Part shown: positions 62,387-64,000 of the stretch, piece by piece
Layout: every line of letters starts with the position of its first letter
How positions within the stretch are numbered: position 1 is the first letter of the stretch
NCBI RefSeq assembly: GCF_014697545.1
Contig: NZ_JACJSA010000005.1
Span: 186,001 to 250,000, forward strand
Source: Oscillatoria sp. FACHB-1407
Lineage (GTDB): Bacteria; Cyanobacteriota; Cyanobacteriia; Elainellales; Elainellaceae
Direction: 5' to 3'
DNA: 64,000 nt
Notes under the pieces: generated by a model
What the model saw: only the letters and a program-made list of their open reading frames with translations
The model's database searches: none
Told to the model about the DNA's origin: nothing
Translations under genes and position numbers: made by a program

Positions 62387-64000
62387 TTACAACCAGTTAC
62401 CAACAATGATGTAAGGTGCCCAGTAATAGGGATGCCTACGAAATTCAGGAACGGCAAGGATTTCCAGTTGAGCCTGTCGCAATGCCCCTGCTTTCGTTAA
62501 ACCGCCGTTGATCAACCCGTCGTAAAATTTATCCATCAGCATGGCAGTTGCTGCATCATTGACTTGCCACAGCGTTGCCAACGTGCTTCTTGCCCCTGCT
62601 CTCACCGCCATTCCAGCAAGTCCTAACGCTGCCAGATTGTCACCTACTGCGGTCTGACACGCACTCAAGACCAGTAGTTGAATGGGATTGGTTTGGGTCA
62701 AGTCAGCGTTTTGCAGCAACCCGTTGAGTTGATTAATGTCAATTCGTCCATCCCAGGTCAAGATAAACGTTTGATCAAAGGTTGAGCCAAATTTGCCATG
62801 TGTTGCCATATGCACAATGGTGGACGGATTTGAGGTGATTGCATCTTTCAACTCAGGGCTTGTAAAGCTCTCATTCACCAACGTGCGGGTTGGAACCTCC
62901 TGCCCAATCCGTTCTAGCTCCGGTACAACATTGGGCAATGCCGGAAATCCCTGACGAGCCGCCGTCAATCCCGCGCCTAAAACACTCACCTCACCCCGTT
63001 CTAAAGGACGCGGATCTAAGAGTTGCAACCCCGGTGTGAGAGCTAAATCATATTTCTCTAAAAGGAACTTCTGTCCATCATTGAGCACTGCCATAGGCAC
63101 GTTTCTGAGCGAACCATCCAGCACAAAGACCAGTGTTTTCACATCTGCGTCTGCCAATGTCGATTCTGCGGGACGCATGATCCAGTCGTACATCCGTTGA
63201 GCCAATGGCAGAAACGTACGACTCGTACGATTCGTGAGCGATCGCCGCAATTGAGCAATGGTTCTCTCTATCGTTGCCTTTGGTACTGAACTGGAATATC
63301 GTTGCAGGTCTTGCTGGGGCAACCGCAGGATCACTTCTAAGCGATCAGGCAACAGGATTGGGTAAATAACAGCCGCTTGTTGATCGATATTGTCAATATC
63401 AACCGGGGTCGCATCCAGACACGCTTCTCGAAAGAAGTTATCCAACTCTGCCAATTGCAACGACTCGATCACCTTGCGGGCTTTTTCAAGTTTTGCCTGA
63501 CTGGGTTCACCTTGATTCGGGGTGAGCAGGAGGCTGACCAACTCTCGGTGAACAGGTTCCACTCCCTCTTGAAACGACAGTTGCACCTCTGGACTGATAG
63601 CCACTAAATCAGTACGGAGGGTTTGCAGACTATCCACAGCGGCACTGTAGGCAGCGATCGCCTCCTCGATTTTGCCTTCAGCTTTGAGCAACCGTCCCAG
63701 TTGCCACTGCCAGCGATAGGCAATGTCCAGAGCACGGGCATCCTGCGCTAACACAAGAGCCGATTCAGTCAGTTGTTTGGATTCTGACCACTGTTGGGTC
63801 TTCTCATACAAACTCCCCAAACTCCCTACAACAAAGGACTCTGCTCGTGGATTTTGCAGCGTTTGAGCCTGTTGTCGAGCCTCGCTGAGAATTTGTGCCG
63901 CCTGTAGAACCGACGGTTGCAGTGCTCTGGGTGTGGGAGTGCGATCGCTCAACTGCACCAGGCTTTGAGCAAAGTTCACCTTTGCATAAACGAGGGCTTG
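62387..64000 (-). CDS. CHAT-domain protein with TPR region, 5' end outside the window
   Basis: The visible 537 residues comprise TPR-like helical repeats (about the first 200 residues: AQILSEARQQAQTLQNPRAESFVVGSLGSLYEKTQQW and IEEAIAAYSAAVDSLQTL) and a C-terminal CHAT protease domain. The catalytic His lies in IVHMATHGKFG and Cys in LLVLSACQTAVGD, both intact. The frame is open to the window edge, so the gene is longer. CHAT is a caspase-like peptidase fold; in cyanobacteria such TPR-CHAT proteins are frequent beside haemagglutinin-type exoprotein genes, as here. The substrate is unknown, and it may be cut or activated with a surface protein partner. Confidence 0.92.
   Translation of the reverse strand, partial: QALVYAKVNFAQSLVQLSDRTPTPRALQPSVLQAAQILSEARQQAQTLQNPRAESFVVGSLGSLYEKTQQWSESKQLTESALVLAQDARALDIAYRWQWQLGRLLKAEGKIEEAIAAYSAAVDSLQTLRTDLVAISPEVQLSFQEGVEPVHRELVSLLLTPNQGEPSQAKLEKARKVIESLQLAELDNFFREACLDATPVDIDNIDQQAAVIYPILLPDRLEVILRLPQQDLQRYSSSVPKATIERTIAQLRRSLTNRTSRTFLPLAQRMYDWIMRPAESTLADADVKTLVFVLDGSLRNVPMAVLNDGQKFLLEKYDLALTPGLQLLDPRPLERGEVSVLGAGLTAARQGFPALPNVVPELERIGQEVPTRTLVNESFTSPELKDAITSNPSTIVHMATHGKFGSTFDQTFILTWDGRIDINQLNGLLQNADLTQTNPIQLLVLSACQTAVGDNLAALGLAGMAVRAGARSTLATLWQVNDAATAMLMDKFYDGLINGGLTKAGALRQAQLEILAVPEFRRHPYYWAPYIIVGNWL

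Noticed and set aside
1-64000. tRNA, rRNA or insertion sequence
   Set aside because: No tRNA cloverleaf with a TTCGA-type arm, no rRNA-like block and no transposase frame could be identified by eye; a covariance search would be needed to exclude small RNAs.

Overview
The window is a chromosomal segment of a cyanobacterium, most likely a filamentous one. The evidence is the very frequent HIP1 octamer GCGATCGC, an ndhF3-ndhD3-cupA-cupS CO2-uptake operon, a separate ndhD1, cyanobacterial-style Ser/Thr kinase, SepF, Uma2 and CHAT proteins, and several families of heptanucleotide tandem repeats between genes. I saw no rRNA, tRNA, insertion sequence or CRISPR array.

Layout. (1) 1-5943: a cytoplasmic alpha-amylase and a fused two-domain 5-oxoprolinase/hydantoinase whose reading frame has absorbed intergenic repeat DNA at three places. 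(2) 6192-13660: an accessory-looking block with two paralogous small unknown proteins, an XRE regulator with a palindromic operator built into a divergent promoter, a small unknown protein, an extra SepF with a Tyr-rich linker, a single-pass membrane protein, a NACHT-type NTPase and an unknown partner gene directly behind it. The NACHT pair is the best candidate here for an undescribed, possibly anti-phage, system. (3) 13672-27081: mostly ordinary genes, namely BenE transporter, AraC regulator, Uma2 protein, NdhD1, prolyl-tRNA synthetase, DUF2993 protein, ArsR repressor, VOC protein, SDR, membrane Ser/Thr kinase and an exported protein. (4) 27743-38665: one 3640-residue secreted repeat protein with seven N-terminal repeats, twenty ~101-residue domains, further cadherin-like domains and C-terminal RTX repeats. 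From repeat 2 on the array keeps an exact 303-bp register with HIP1 sites at a fixed position in most units. (5) 38740-42840: GNAT acetyltransferase, MiaE-like diiron hydroxylase, a protein of eight 22-residue repeats, and an S9 peptidase. (6) 43276-48949: the NDH-1MS operon for inducible CO2 uptake, with gene spacers filled by heptamer repeats and a nest of palindromes upstream. (7) 49073-64000: a cell-surface block with a zinc metallopeptidase, SMP-30-like enzyme, vWA lipoprotein, DM13 lipoprotein, a stand-alone DUF4347 protein, a filamentous-haemagglutinin-type exoprotein, an SdrD-B/RTX protein and a CHAT protease cut by the window edge.

The NDH-1MS genes act together: NdhF3 and NdhD3 are the membrane arm, CupA the CO2-hydrating subunit and CupS the fasciclin-like accessory. 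Genes 51247-64000 all lie on the minus strand and mostly encode exported or surface-linked proteins, combining type I (RTX) and two-partner secretion substrates with caspase-like-fold proteins. Functions are family-level readings of the translated sequence; no database search was run.
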